This document shows, piece by piece, positions 31,793 to 40,748 of a stretch of 40,748 nt of DNA. The stretch's first letter is position 1; the number at the start of each line of letters is the position of its first letter. Position numbers and translations under genes: made by a program. Origin of the DNA: Altimarinus sp964500515 (lineage in GTDB: Bacteria; Patescibacteriota; Gracilibacteria; BD1-5; UBA6164); assembly GCA_964500515.1 (NCBI GenBank), contig CAZCNE010000010.1, positions 1 to 40,748 of the forward strand. Direction: 5' to 3'. The notes under the pieces were generated by a model. That model was not told the DNA's origin and did no database searches. It worked only from the letters and a program-made list of their open reading frames with translations.

Positions 31793-32377
31793 TTACTCGT
31801 TTGTACTATCAATTATTTCTAGCATTCAAATTTGAGTTGGTAATTTTTCTCATTTTTCAAGTTTATATCAAGCATCGATAAATTCTTTGAAATCGCTTTT
31901 TGGAAGTACTTGAATTAAAGTTTCATCACGCTCTCCATAAGCATCTTTTGGCTCAAGAGTAACTTTTTTTGTTTCACCTACTTTCATTCATAAAACAGAT
32001 TTATCAAATCAAGGAATCATATCTCAAGCTCAAACAGTAAATGGTAGAGTTTGATTTCTAGAGTAGCTTGAATCAAATACACTTCAATCATCTAAACTTC
32101 AAGTATAGTTTACTTCAACTACACTACCGCTTTCAGCAATAGTTCATGTGTTTACATTTTCTAGAGTAATCTCAAAGCTAAGAGTTTTTCAAGCTAGAGG
32201 GTGATTTACATCCAATGTAATAGTTCATTTTATATCTCAAGAGTTTGTCATACTTGTTCAAGTGTTAGTAGATAAATTGCTTCATGTATTAGTATTTGCA
32301 TCATTCTTTGTGTTTGTACAAGAACTAATTAATAAAATACTAATTACACAAAAAATAAAGATATTTATTCTCTTCAT
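31793..32377 (-). CDS. FKBP-type peptidyl-prolyl isomerase lipoprotein
   Basis: A 194-residue exported FKBP. The signal ends in a lipobox (ILLISSC, Cys20), followed by a Thr/Asn/Ser-rich linker. Residues ~86-150 carry the FKBP core (VVEVNYTGSLDDGSVFDSSY, MIPGFDKSVLGMKVGE, LEPKDAYGERDETL), and ~155-190 an insert-like flap (QVLPKSDFKEFIDAG...GEKLPTQIG) as in SlyD. The strand that normally ends SlyD-type FKBPs, DxNHPLAGKTLxFEITLENV, is here before the core (about residues 56-75), suggesting a circular permutation. It would fold or scaffold exported proteins, perhaps the S-layer protein next door. It ends beside a palindromic terminator. Confidence 0.9.
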
Positions 32378-32399
32378 ATTATGTAAATTAAAAATTAAA

Positions 32400-35390
32400 C
32401 TAATCTTTTTTTAAAAGACCTAGCATATATTGTAAGAATTTTTCATCATTTTCAAAATTTTTTACAGAAATTCGTATTTTGTATAAGTCTACTACTACAA
32501 AATCAGTATTTTTATCTAGTTTTAAAAAGTTTTTTAAATCATCAACTTTTATATTTTTATTAAAATCAATTTGATAATTTACTCAAACTTTTTTTATATG
32601 GATTATTTTATATTCATTTGATAATATTCTCAGTTTTATCACATCAAATAAGTTTTTTTCCTGTTTTGATAGACTTCAATTAATATTTATAAAATCTTGA
32701 ATCAATAAATTTAAGTCATTTAAATTTTCTATATTTTCAATTTCTTTGTAAAAATTGATCTTATCTGTATCTGAATTAAAATAATTATCATTTATGTAAG
32801 ATTCTACATTTAAATCAATTATAGTTTCAAAAATATTTTCTTTGTTATTTTTTAATTCTGTAATCTTTTTTTCCAACAAGTCTAAAAATATATTCACACT
32901 TATATATTTATTTATTCAACTTTGTCTTATTCATAATATATCTCATCATCATCTTATTTCTAAATCTTTCATTGCCAACTCAAATCAAGCTCACAGATAA
33001 CTATAATCAACTATTGTTTTTAATCTTTTTGCTGCATCTTTGCTTATATTTTCTTTTTTGTATAATATATAACAATAACTTTGCCTATCACTTCTTCAAA
33101 CCCTTCATCTTAATTGATGAATTTGAGATAATCAAAAATTATCAGCATCATTTATAAAAATAGTATTTACATTTGGAAAATCAATTCAATTTTCTATTAC
33201 TGTAGTAGATAATAAAACATCATATTTTCTATTTTTAAAATCTATAATTCTATCTTCAAGTTCATCTCAACTCAATCTTCAATGTGTAATAACTATTTTT
33301 TCTCTAGGAATAAAATTTGATAAAAAATTAAAAATTAAGTCGATTGTTTCAATTCTATTATGTATAAAAAATATTTGTCATCATCTTGAAATTTCGTTTT
33401 TGTATCATTCTAGTATAACATTTTCATTGAATTTAGTTACAATCGTTTTTATTTCTTTTCTTCATATGGGGGCATCTTTTATTATAGAAATATCTTTTAT
33501 GCTTGATAATGCAAGATTTAAACTTCTAGGAATTGGTGTTGCTGACATAGATAAAGTATCAACTTTTATTTTCATACTTTTTATTTTTTCTTTGTGTTCG
33601 ACTCAAAACTTATGTTCTTCATCCAAAATTATTAATCATAAATTTTTAAATAATATTTTATTTCACAATAACTTGTGAGTTCAGATAATTAAGTCTATTT
33701 CTCAAGAAGATAATTTTTTTAAGACTAGATTTGTGTGTTTTTGTGATTCTAGCCTGGTTAATATTTCAACTTTTACTCAAAATTTACTAAATCTTTCTTT
33801 TGCTTTTTCAAAATGTTCATATGCTAAAACTACAAGTGGAGAAATCAAGCAAGATTGCTTTTTATTTAAAAAAGCGTTATATATAGCATTAAAAGCAACT
33901 TCTGTTTTACCAAATCAAACATCTCATACAAGCAATCTATCCATATTTTTATCTGAATTCATATCATTTAATATTTCATTAATTGAAATAATTTGGCTTT
34001 CTGTATATATATAAGGAAAACTATGTTGAAAAGTATTTATTTTTTCTTTATTTAGTTCAAAATAAAATCATTTAGTAATTATTCTTTTTGCATGAGTTTC
34101 AAGAAGTTCTTTTGCAATTCTCTCAACATCTTCATTAACTTTTTTCAGTTTTCTTTCCCATTCTTTTGTATTTAATCATGTTAATTCAGGAGTTTCATCT
34201 CAAACATACTTACTTACTCTTTTTACTTCATTTATAGGAACAAATAATTTATCGTTATTTTTATAATTAATCTCTATATATTCCTTTTTTATATTCAAGA
34301 CTTTTTTGGTCACAATTCATTTGAAAATTCAGATTCAATGATCAATATGTACTATAAAGTCTCAAGATTTTATTTTTAAAAGTAAATCAATATCATTTGA
34401 TAAATTTCTTTTTATCCTTTTTTTTATAAAAATATTTGATATATTGTCATCACATATTACATATAGATTTTGTATTTGAAATGATTTTAATAAATTTTCT
34501 TTCGTTTTTGTAATACTACGATAATACAAATTGTTAAATTTAGTAAAATTTTCTATTAAATTAGTATTTTTTGTGTAAATATAAATATCATTTTTTTTAT
34601 TAAATATATTTTTAAAACTGTCTACATTGTCTACAATTAAATTAGATATTCCTAAGTTTATGCTAAGTTTTCATTGTCAAATATAGTCAAAACTACAAAA
34701 ATTTTCAAGTGATTTAGTTATTTTTTCATAATTTTCATGAAAATCAAGTTGGTCGATAACAGTAAAAATATTTTTAGAATTTAAGATTTCTATTATTGAT
34801 CATTTTCATTGAGAATCGATTTTTTTGTTGTTTCATAAAACTAGAGTTTCTATTTTTTTAAAATTTTCATTTTTATTAAAATTATTTTTTTGTTCTAAAA
34901 TTTCTTCTATAATATCTCACCAAAAGCTAATTTTATATTGTTTTTTTCAATCAAAACTTATTATATGCAATAAATCTCATGATTTTTTATATGATCAATT
35001 AATTGAGAAATCACTATAAACAAATCAAATTTTTACAAGCATTTCCACAAAAAGATTTAAATCAAGCTTTTCTCATTTTTTCAACACTATAGAATTTTTT
35101 TCTAAATCAGTGAAATTATCTTTTATATTTAAAAAATCATCTATTGTTATAAGAAATAGAAAATCATTTTCATTAAAAACCAAATCACAAAAGTTTGAAT
35201 AATTGTTTATATGAAAAACTTCCTTTCACAAAAAATCAAAAATTTTCTCGTATAAATCAGCATATTTTTGGTTTTCAACCAGTAAAAGAATTTTTTTATC
35301 TTGTTTTTTTAAAATTAAGCTTTTTGAAAAATAATTTCAAAAAGAGGTATAGCTTTTTTTATTTTTTAGATTTATATTTAAGTTTAACAT
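32400..35390 (-). CDS. mfd: Transcription-repair coupling factor
   Basis: A 996-residue DNA translocase that removes stalled RNA polymerase and recruits UvrA. The RNA-polymerase interaction domain begins near residue 342 (GDFIVHIDHGIGIFKGI, with YIEINYKNNDKLFVPINEV). The translocase has Walker A LLVGDVGFGKTEVA near 488, ILDEEHKFG near 590, TLSMSATPIPRSLNLAL, and motif VI QLRGRVGRSDRQSYCYILY near 758. TRG-like ELAMKDLEIRGGGDILG and a C-terminal domain follow. It is shorter than typical Mfd (about 1150); most of the loss is in the N-terminal UvrB-like part, where sequence similarity is low. It starts divergently from tsaB and is followed 22 bases later by the FKBP gene. Confidence 0.95.
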
Positions 35391-35428
35391 AAAAATATTT
35401 ATTAATTGAAATTATTATATTTTTTATT

Positions 35429-35458
35429 TTGAAAAATGAAATTTTTTCTTAATATATA
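35429..35458 (+). promoter_or_regulatory. Candidate promoter for tsaB operon
   Basis: TTGAAA (35429-35434), 18 bases, TATATA (35453-35458), in the 90-base divergent gap between mfd and tsaB. AT-richness makes chance matches likely. Confidence 0.4.
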
Positions 35459-35480
35459 GTATATTTTTTAATAAATATAA

Positions 35481-36041
35481 ATGAATATTTTTTTGAATGC
35501 TGTGTCAAAAAATTGATTTATTTTTTGTTTTGATGATAAAAAAAATATTTTAGATAAACATTTTTTTGATATTTATTGAAATGAATCTTTAAAATTAATT
35601 GATATTTTTGAACAATTTTTAATAAAAAACAACATAAAATACAATGAAATTAATAATTTAATAGTTGTGAATTGACCTTGAAGTTTTACTTGAATTAGAA
35701 TAATAGTTTTGTTTGTAAATACTATTTCATTTGTATTTAAAAATATTAAATTAACAGATATATCATTTTTTGATTTATTTAAATATTATCCAATAGTTAA
35801 GCAATCTTCAAAAAGAGATTTATTTGTAAAAAAATCCAAAAATGATATAATTCAAATACTTAAAAATAGTGAATTTGAAAATTATTTGAAAAAAAATAAA
35901 ATTAGTAAATGTTATTGAGAAAGGATAGATTTATGTGATGTTGAAAATGAATTTGATTTTTCCTATATAATTAAAAATATTAATTTTAAAGAAAAGAAGT
36001 ATATCCATGCAAAATACATAAAAAAACCTAATATTTTTTAA
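35481..36041 (+). CDS. tsaB: tRNA threonylcarbamoyladenosine factor TsaB
   Basis: A 186-residue inactive ASKHA-fold paralogue that partners TsaD in making t6A37 in ANN-decoding tRNAs. The diagnostic block is NNLIVVNGPGSFTGIRI around residues 60-77 (family norm GPGSFTGLR), and the end reads YIKKPNIF, matching the usual short C-terminal YLR motif region. It is shorter than the usual 220-230 residues, with the C-terminal lobe reduced. TsaB is essential in bacteria, so its divergent sequence is likely lineage wear. The gene is upstream of the PH-domain protein by nine bases. The Gly residues in the block are UGA codons. Confidence 0.85.
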
Positions 36042-36050
36042 GTTTATAAA

Positions 36051-36647
36051 ATGTCAAAATTTTGAGAAGTTGTTATAGAAAATCCTTTACCTTGAGAAAA
36101 AATAGAATTGCTAATAAAAAGACATTGGATAGTTTATTTTGGTGTTTTCTTGATGTTTTTATGATGAATAGTATTAACATCTATATTGTGGTATTTTTTT
36201 CACAATAATTTGTTGTTTATATTATTAACAATAGTTTTTTGGATGTTTTATATTCTTTTTTTGTATGTAAAATGGCTTGATCATGAATTGGATTTATTTA
36301 TAGTTACAACAGAAAGAATAGTTTGAATAGAACAAGTATCTCTTTTGAATAGAACAGTTTCTGAATGTGCATTATCTCAAGTAGAAGAAGTTTGATCACA
36401 AACAAAGTGATTACTCGCTAATTTTTTTAATTATTGATCCATTTTAATTCAAACAGCTTGAAATAATACTAGTTTTTTTATGGATTATGTTGAAGATCCA
36501 ATTTGAACTTCAAGGAAAATTCACAATATTATAAACAAATACAGAAATGATAAGGATCGTTATAATGAAGAGAATAAAAAAGAAAAAATTTTTCTAAATA
36601 GGGAAGCTAATCCTATATCTGACACTATAAACAAAATTTTAAAATAA
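36051..36647 (+). CDS. PH-domain (bPH2-like) membrane protein
   Basis: A 198-residue protein with two closely spaced N-terminal membrane helices (about residues 28-48 and 53-72) followed by a cytosolic pleckstrin-like domain. The domain start FIVTTERIVGIEQVSLLNRT and the later VEEVGSQTKGLLANFFNYG with ILIQTAG match the YdbS/YdbT (bPH2) family of unknown function. Downstream sequence is charged and disordered. It sits between tsaB and an ABC-2 permease with 9- and 16-base gaps and so is probably cotranscribed. Confidence 0.8.
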
Positions 36648-36663
36648 TTAATAATAATAAATT

Positions 36664-37425
36664 ATGTTCAATATAGCAATAAATACTTTTAAGGAAATAA
36701 TAAGAAATAAATTTTTTTATCTTATAATTTTTTTTGCGATTATTTTTATAATTTTTTCCATATCTTTATGAAAATTAACAATTTGAGATGATAGCAAAAT
36801 AATTATAGATTTTTGACTTGCGATGATTGAATTGTTTTGATTTTTAAGTGTTTTGTTTGTATGAAGTCAGCTTTTGTTTAGAGAAATAGAATGAAAAACT
36901 ATTTTTTTAATTTTATCAAAACCTATAAAAAGATATGAATTTATAATTTGAAAATTTTTTGGTTTTTCTTTTTGTATTTTTTTAGTAGTATTTTTTGAAA
37001 CTTTGTTTTTTTTACTTGTTTTACTCATTAAATCCATTGAAATAGATTTTTTGATATTGTTTTCATTGTTTTTTATTTTTTTGAAATTAGAAATACTTTT
37101 AGCTTTAGTTTTTTTCTTTTCCAGTTTTATGTCAAATATTTTGACAATTTTAGTAAGTGTTATGATTTATTTTATAAGCCAAAGTTTTTCTTTATTACTG
37201 GATCTTGTAGAAAGAACTAATAATTTTATCACTATAAATTTTGTAAAAATTTTACAATTATTATTTCCTCCATTCGAAGCTTTGAATCTAAAAGATGTTA
37301 TTTGAAGTTTTAAAAATTTTTCTTCGGCTTTTTTTGTAAGCAATACTTTTTATTCAATTTTTTATCTTTTTTTACTTCTAATATTTACTATTTTGATATT
37401 TAATACGAAGAAATTTGATAATTAA
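36664..37425 (+). CDS. ABC-2 type transporter permease
   Basis: A 253-residue integral membrane protein with six predicted helices. The segment LLFREIEGKTIFLILSKPIKR, followed by YEFIIGKFFGF after the first helix pair, is the characteristic ABC2_membrane motif (re-x-x-g-T-l-x-x-l-l-s-k-P-i-x-R). No ATP-binding subunit lies nearby in the window, so it must be encoded elsewhere. Substrate cannot be inferred. It starts 16 bases after the PH-domain gene and ends 7 bases before prmC. Confidence 0.8.
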
Positions 37426-37432
37426 TATAAAA

Positions 37433-38284
37433 ATGAAAAAACAAGAATTAATTGATATTTGAAAAAAGGATTACAAGCTTGATTCTAAAACCATAAACAC
37501 TGTTTTAAGATTTGTTTTCAATCTGGATTCAAAAGATTTATTTTTACAAGAAGATTTTGATAATATTTATAATTGACAAATTTATTTTATTTTTGAAAAA
37601 CTTTCAAAATGATTTCCTTTAGAGTATATTATACAAAAAGCAGATTTTTATTGAAGAGAGTATTATATAAATGAAAACTGTTTAATTCCTAGAATAGATA
37701 CGGAAATACTTGTAAAAAATATTATTGATTATCTAAAAAAATCAAAAAACGATTATTTTTTGCTTGATATATGAACTTGATCTTGAGTTATAGTTATTTC
37801 TATATTACATGAATTTATTTCAAAAATAAAATGAGCATATGCTATTGATATAAGTAAAAAAGCATTGGAAGTGGCTATAAGAAACGCATATGAGAATTCT
37901 TTAGAAGAAAAAATTAATTTCTTAGAATTAGATTTTAGAAAATTTGATTTTTCTCTTTTTTATGAAAAAAATTTGATAATTGTTGCAAATTTGCCTTATA
38001 TAAAAAATAATGATTTTGTAAATATGTGATGAGAAGTGTATAATTATGAACCAAGTATATCACTTTATTGATGAGAAAAAACTTGATTTGAATTATATGA
38101 AGAATTGATTAACATTTTAATAGAAAAAAAGGATATTTTTAAAAAATTAATTTTATTTATAGAAATCTGATTTGATCAATTTGATACAAGTAAAAAATTT
38201 TTTGAAGAAAAATGATTAAAATTTGAAATTTTTAAAGATACAAATAATATAAATAGAGTAATAAAAGTAAAAATAAAATATTAA
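37433..38284 (+). CDS. prmC: Release factor glutamine methyltransferase
   Basis: A 283-residue SAM-dependent enzyme that methylates the Gln of the GGQ motif of peptide chain release factors. It has an N-terminal helical domain, the PLEYIIQKADFYGREYYIN segment, IPRIDTEILV, SAM motif LDIGTGSGVIVISI near residue 116, AIDISKKALEVAIRNA, and the catalytic motif as ANLPYI near residue 186 where most family members have NPPY. The enzyme matters particularly here because RF1 must handle UAA/UAG alone in code 25 and RF2 (UGA) is expected to be absent. The gene starts 7 bases after the permease. Confidence 0.9.
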
Positions 38285-38294
38285 TTTTTAGTTT

Positions 38295-38969
38295 ATGTGA
38301 TTGGAAGATTTTGATATATGATGAGTTGAATGAGTTCCTGATGCCTGAAATACGGTTTCAAGTTCTTGAGAAGTGTCAGAAAAATTTAAAGAAAGTGTAA
38401 AAAAAGCAGCATCAAAGACTCAAAAAATAAAAAAAGATGAAAAAAAAGCAAAAAAATATGATTTTATGCTTTCACAATTTTTGGTTAAAATAATTTTGGA
38501 TAAAAAATATGATGATTTGTTAGTTTTGTTATTTATATGTTTAGATAAAGCTTATCCTTCAAATTTTTTACTTTGAATTTTTTCTTTGATATATGAAGAA
38601 ATAAGTCTTAAAATAAGAGAAACTTCAGAAAAAAGTTATCAAAAGTTTAATTATACTTCCAATGAACAGAAAGTATTTAATAATGAAGTTATAAATAACG
38701 AGATAAAAATAAGGATAAATTTTTGGGTTGAGGATATGATAGATGTTGTTTTAATTGATTCATCTGAATTAACTACAAAAAAATTACTTGATTTAATAGA
38801 ACAAGAAAAAAAGGTTTTAGATGATTTTTTTATAGCAGTTTTTGTTTTTTTCTTTAGAGAAATTAATATAATAATAAAAGAAGAACAAGCTTTTAATTAT
38901 ATAGATTTTATTTCAGAAGAACTAAAAAAAGCTTACAGAAAACATTATTTTTCTTTGAAAGTATTATAA
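38295..38969 (+). CDS. Soluble protein, unknown function
   Basis: A 224-residue protein that I cannot assign. The N-terminus (about 30 residues, glycine and acid-rich, MGLEDFDIGGVEGVPDAGNT) is followed by a Lys-rich stretch, and then helices with many hydrophobic and acidic residues (for example DLLVLLFICLDKAYPSNFLL and LLDLIEQEKKVLDDFFIAVF). No membrane anchor or catalytic motif is evident. It lies 10 bases after prmC and 6 before the aminotransferase, so it belongs to that operon. The start ATG 38295 lies 3 bases after an in-frame TAG. Confidence 0.7.
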
Positions 38970-38975
38970 AAATTT

Positions 38976-40261
38976 ATGAGAAGAAATTTATTACATATAT
39001 GATATAGAGAGCTTAGCTATGAAATAAGGGAAATTGTGGTTATTTGAAATGAAATTGAAAAATATTGAGTAAATATGATTTGGGAAAATATATGAGATCC
39101 AGTAGCAAAGTGAGAAAAAATTCCAACTTGGATTAAAAATATATTAAAAAGGGCTTTAAATAAAGATGAAGTTTATGCTTATTCTCCAACTAAGTGACTT
39201 GATAAAACTAGAGAATATTTAGCAAGAAAGAATTGAAAAATTTTAAAGAAGATATAATATTTTTCAATTGATTATGAGAAGCGATTAATAAAACTTATTG
39301 ATACCTAGCATTTTCGGCTAGAGTAATTTGACCAAATCCTGCTTACTCAAGTCACGCTTCAGCTGAAGCAACAAATTCTTGAAGTGAACATATAACTTAT
39401 AATTTGGATCCAAAAAATAATTGGAATCCTGATATTGAGGATATAGAAAATAAAGTAAAATATAATCCAAATGTAGCTTGAATTTTAGTTATAAACCCAA
39501 ATAATCCAACTTGATCAGTTTTAGCTAAGGATATTTTAGAAAAAATAATAGATATTGCAAAAAGATACAAATTATTTGTTATATTTGATGAAATATATGA
39601 AAAATTGGTATATGATAAAAAAATGAAAGTTTTGTTGAAAGATATAATTTGAGATGTTCCCTGAATTTCAATGAAATGAATAAGTAAAGAATTACCGTGG
39701 CCTTGAGCTAGATGCGGTTGGATTGAAGTTTATAATAGTGATAAAGATGAAAATTTTGAAAGATATATAAATTCAATTCTTTCATCAAAGATGTTAGAAG
39801 TTTGTTCCACAACTTTTCCACAATATGTGATTCCAGAAATATATGAAAAAGAAGAGTTTAAAGATTACTTAAAAAACAGAATAGAAAAATATAAAAACAA
39901 GGTAGAGATAGCAAATAAATACTTTTGAGATTTAGATAATGTGCTTTTTATTAAACCCAAATGAGCATTTTATTTGGCTATAAAATTTGATTTATCTAAA
40001 TTTAATTTAGATTATATTCCAGAAATAAAAGAAGAAAACCTAAAAAAATTCATAGAAGAAAAAACAAACAATAAAAGATTTGATAAAAAATTTTGTTATT
40101 ATCTTATGGCAAAAAAATGAATTTGTGTAGTTCCTTTAAGTTGATTTAATTCTACCTATGACTGATTTAGAATGACGGTTTTGGAAAATGATAATGAGAA
40201 ATATAAAAAAATTCTTACAGATATAAATAATTATATAAAAGAATTTAGAATAATTATTTAA
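38976..40261 (+). CDS. Class I/II aminotransferase with -1 frameshift
   Basis: A PLP aminotransferase (fold type I) in two overlapping frames. Frame one (38976 to a TAA at 39255-39257) gives NIGDPVAKGEKIPTWIKNIL, YAYSPTKGLDKTREYLARK and NGKILKK. The rest (NGLGEAINKTYGYLAFSARV, GPNPAYSSH, INPNNPTGSVLAK, the PLP-lysine segment GISKELPWPGARCGWI, CVVPLSGF) is in the -1 frame to a TAA at 40261. The switch falls at TTTAAAG (39242-39248), after which the product reads GKILK-EDIIFFNGLGEA with no gap. Total length is about 428 residues, normal for the family. It is either programmed frameshifting, a recent pseudogene, or a sequencing indel in the A5T4 tract. Substrate unknown. Confidence 0.8.
39242..39248 (+). 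other. Slippery heptamer U_UUA_AAG
   Basis: In the zero frame the codons are TTA AAG; both can re-pair after a -1 slip as TTT AAA, the canonical X_XXY_YYZ form. The next codon then becomes GAA and opens the rest of the aminotransferase, while the zero frame stops seven bases later. No convincing stimulatory stem or upstream Shine-Dalgarno was seen; such heptamers also arise easily by chance in AT-rich DNA. Confidence 0.45.
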
Positions 40262-40607
40262 AATCTTTTTTGTCAACTCAAAAAACATAGAATATTTTGA
40301 CAATAAAAACAAAAAGACTAAAATTTTTTTATTTAAAGTTAATAAAAACTAAATGCTACAACAAGCTACAACAAGCTACAAAAAGGGTAAATGAATTAAA
40401 GTCTTTAAAAACAAAAGGACTATCTTGTGCAATTCATTTGAAGTGCACAAGATAGTCCTTTTTTTGTTCTTTAAAATCCGAGTAAAAATTAGAATATAGA
40501 ATATAGAATATAGAATGTAGGAAACTCCTTGTCATACTCGTGCTTGACATGAGTATCCAGAATACATTAATTAACAACAAAACTTTATTTTTTAATATCA
40601 AAACAGT
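40262..40607. repeat. Intergenic region with terminator and short repeats
   Basis: No ORF. It holds a 10-bp unit GCTACAACAA three times (40355-40384), the terminator below, a 7-bp unit AGAATAT three times plus a variant (40491-40518), and a dispersed palindrome ATACTCGTGCTTGACATGAGTAT (about 40535-40556) that continues into ATCCAGAATAC, a form seen as scattered repeats in many bacteria. Confidence 0.7.
40413..40466 (+). terminator. Intrinsic terminator, 18-bp stem
   Basis: AAAAGGACTATCTTGTGC / GCACAAGATAGTCCTTTT with a 14-base loop and a continuing T-run. It terminates the tsaB-aminotransferase operon, and because the other arm starts with AAAA it might also act in reverse. Confidence 0.85.
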
Positions 40608-40748
40608 ATGAAAAAACAAACACGAGCTTTCACACTAGTAGAACTAATAGTAGTAATAGTAATCCTAGCAATTCTATGAACTATAGCATTCATATCACGG
40701 CAAAATACAAATAATACAAATCCATGTTATTATACATGTACAGATTGA
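40608..40748 (+). CDS. Type IV prepilin, partial (window end)
   Basis: Only the first 47 residues are inside the window. MKKQTRAFTLVELIVVIVIL has the basic leader, prepilin peptidase site before F8, Glu at +5 (E12) and the hydrophobic helix, followed by AILGTIAFIS and then NTNNTNPCYYTCTDG with two Cys. It uses CTA, CGA and CGG codons, whereas genes nearby prefer TTA and AGA, hinting at a different origin or expression level. It is preceded by repeats and by the terminator at 40413-40466, so it starts a new transcription unit. Confidence 0.85.

Noticed and set aside
40355..40384. Three 10-bp repeats as a CRISPR array
   Set aside because: Repeats are too short and directly adjacent without spacers, and no cas gene is near.
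40434..40619. Minus-strand ORF across the terminator before the last prepilin
   Set aside because: It spans an intrinsic terminator and repeat units and has no protein-like features.
1..40748. tRNA or rRNA genes
   Set aside because: I looked in the intergenic regions and saw no cloverleaf-like or rRNA-like sequence; gaps are AT-rich or repeats. A tRNA scan would settle this.

Overview
This is a very AT-rich bacterial window that only makes sense when UGA is read as glycine (translation table 25). In-frame TGA falls at invariant glycines throughout: all three glycines of the PilB P-loop GPTGSGKT (TGA at 25654, 25663 and 25669), and the signature motifs of UvrA, SHMT, MurB and PrmC. Every gene ends in TAA or TAG. 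Standard-code ORF calling therefore shreds nearly every gene. The code and the gene set point to Patescibacteria/CPR, in the Absconditabacteria (SR1) or Gracilibacteria (BD1-5) group. Start sites rarely show a Shine-Dalgarno sequence and are mostly preceded by A/T runs.

Layout. 1-492: gene-free, packed with dispersed palindromic repeats. 493-8069, minus strand: a prepilin, a WecA/MraY-type glycosyl-1-phosphate transferase, a PnuC-like transporter, three nucleotide-salvage enzymes (two HAD nucleotidases and an HD hydrolase), serine hydroxymethyltransferase and a CtpA-type protease. An inverted copy of the 69-290 repeat lies at 4527-4696. 8413-17600, plus strand: two unknown membrane proteins, leucyl aminopeptidase, DUF1653, ComF, a zinc-ribbon protein, UvrA, a small membrane protein and a MazG-like enzyme. 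17615-22974: MurB, an RsuA/RluB pseudouridine synthase, a convergent exported protein, GtrA and a DinG-like helicase with an exonuclease domain. 23058-27602: a type IV pilus/type II secretion assembly operon (two membrane proteins, PilB, PilC), with a matching promoter and terminator. 27653-31522: a structured leader and a large SLH-domain surface protein. 31793-35390, minus strand: an FKBP lipoprotein and Mfd. 35481-40261, plus strand: TsaB, a PH-domain membrane protein, an ABC-2 permease, PrmC, an unknown protein and an aminotransferase that needs a -1 frameshift. 40608-40748: the start of a second prepilin.

Together the genes describe a reduced cell with a peptidoglycan wall (MurB), an S-layer-like coat, type IV pili, DNA uptake (ComF, PilB, PilC), excision repair (UvrA, Mfd) and salvage rather than synthesis of nucleotides. 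This fits a host-dependent or predatory lifestyle. The points most worth a second look are the aminotransferase frameshift on a U_UUA_AAG heptamer, a SlyD-like FKBP whose last strand appears moved to its N-terminus, the multi-hairpin leader of the S-layer gene, and the contrast in glycine codon choice between that gene and its neighbours.
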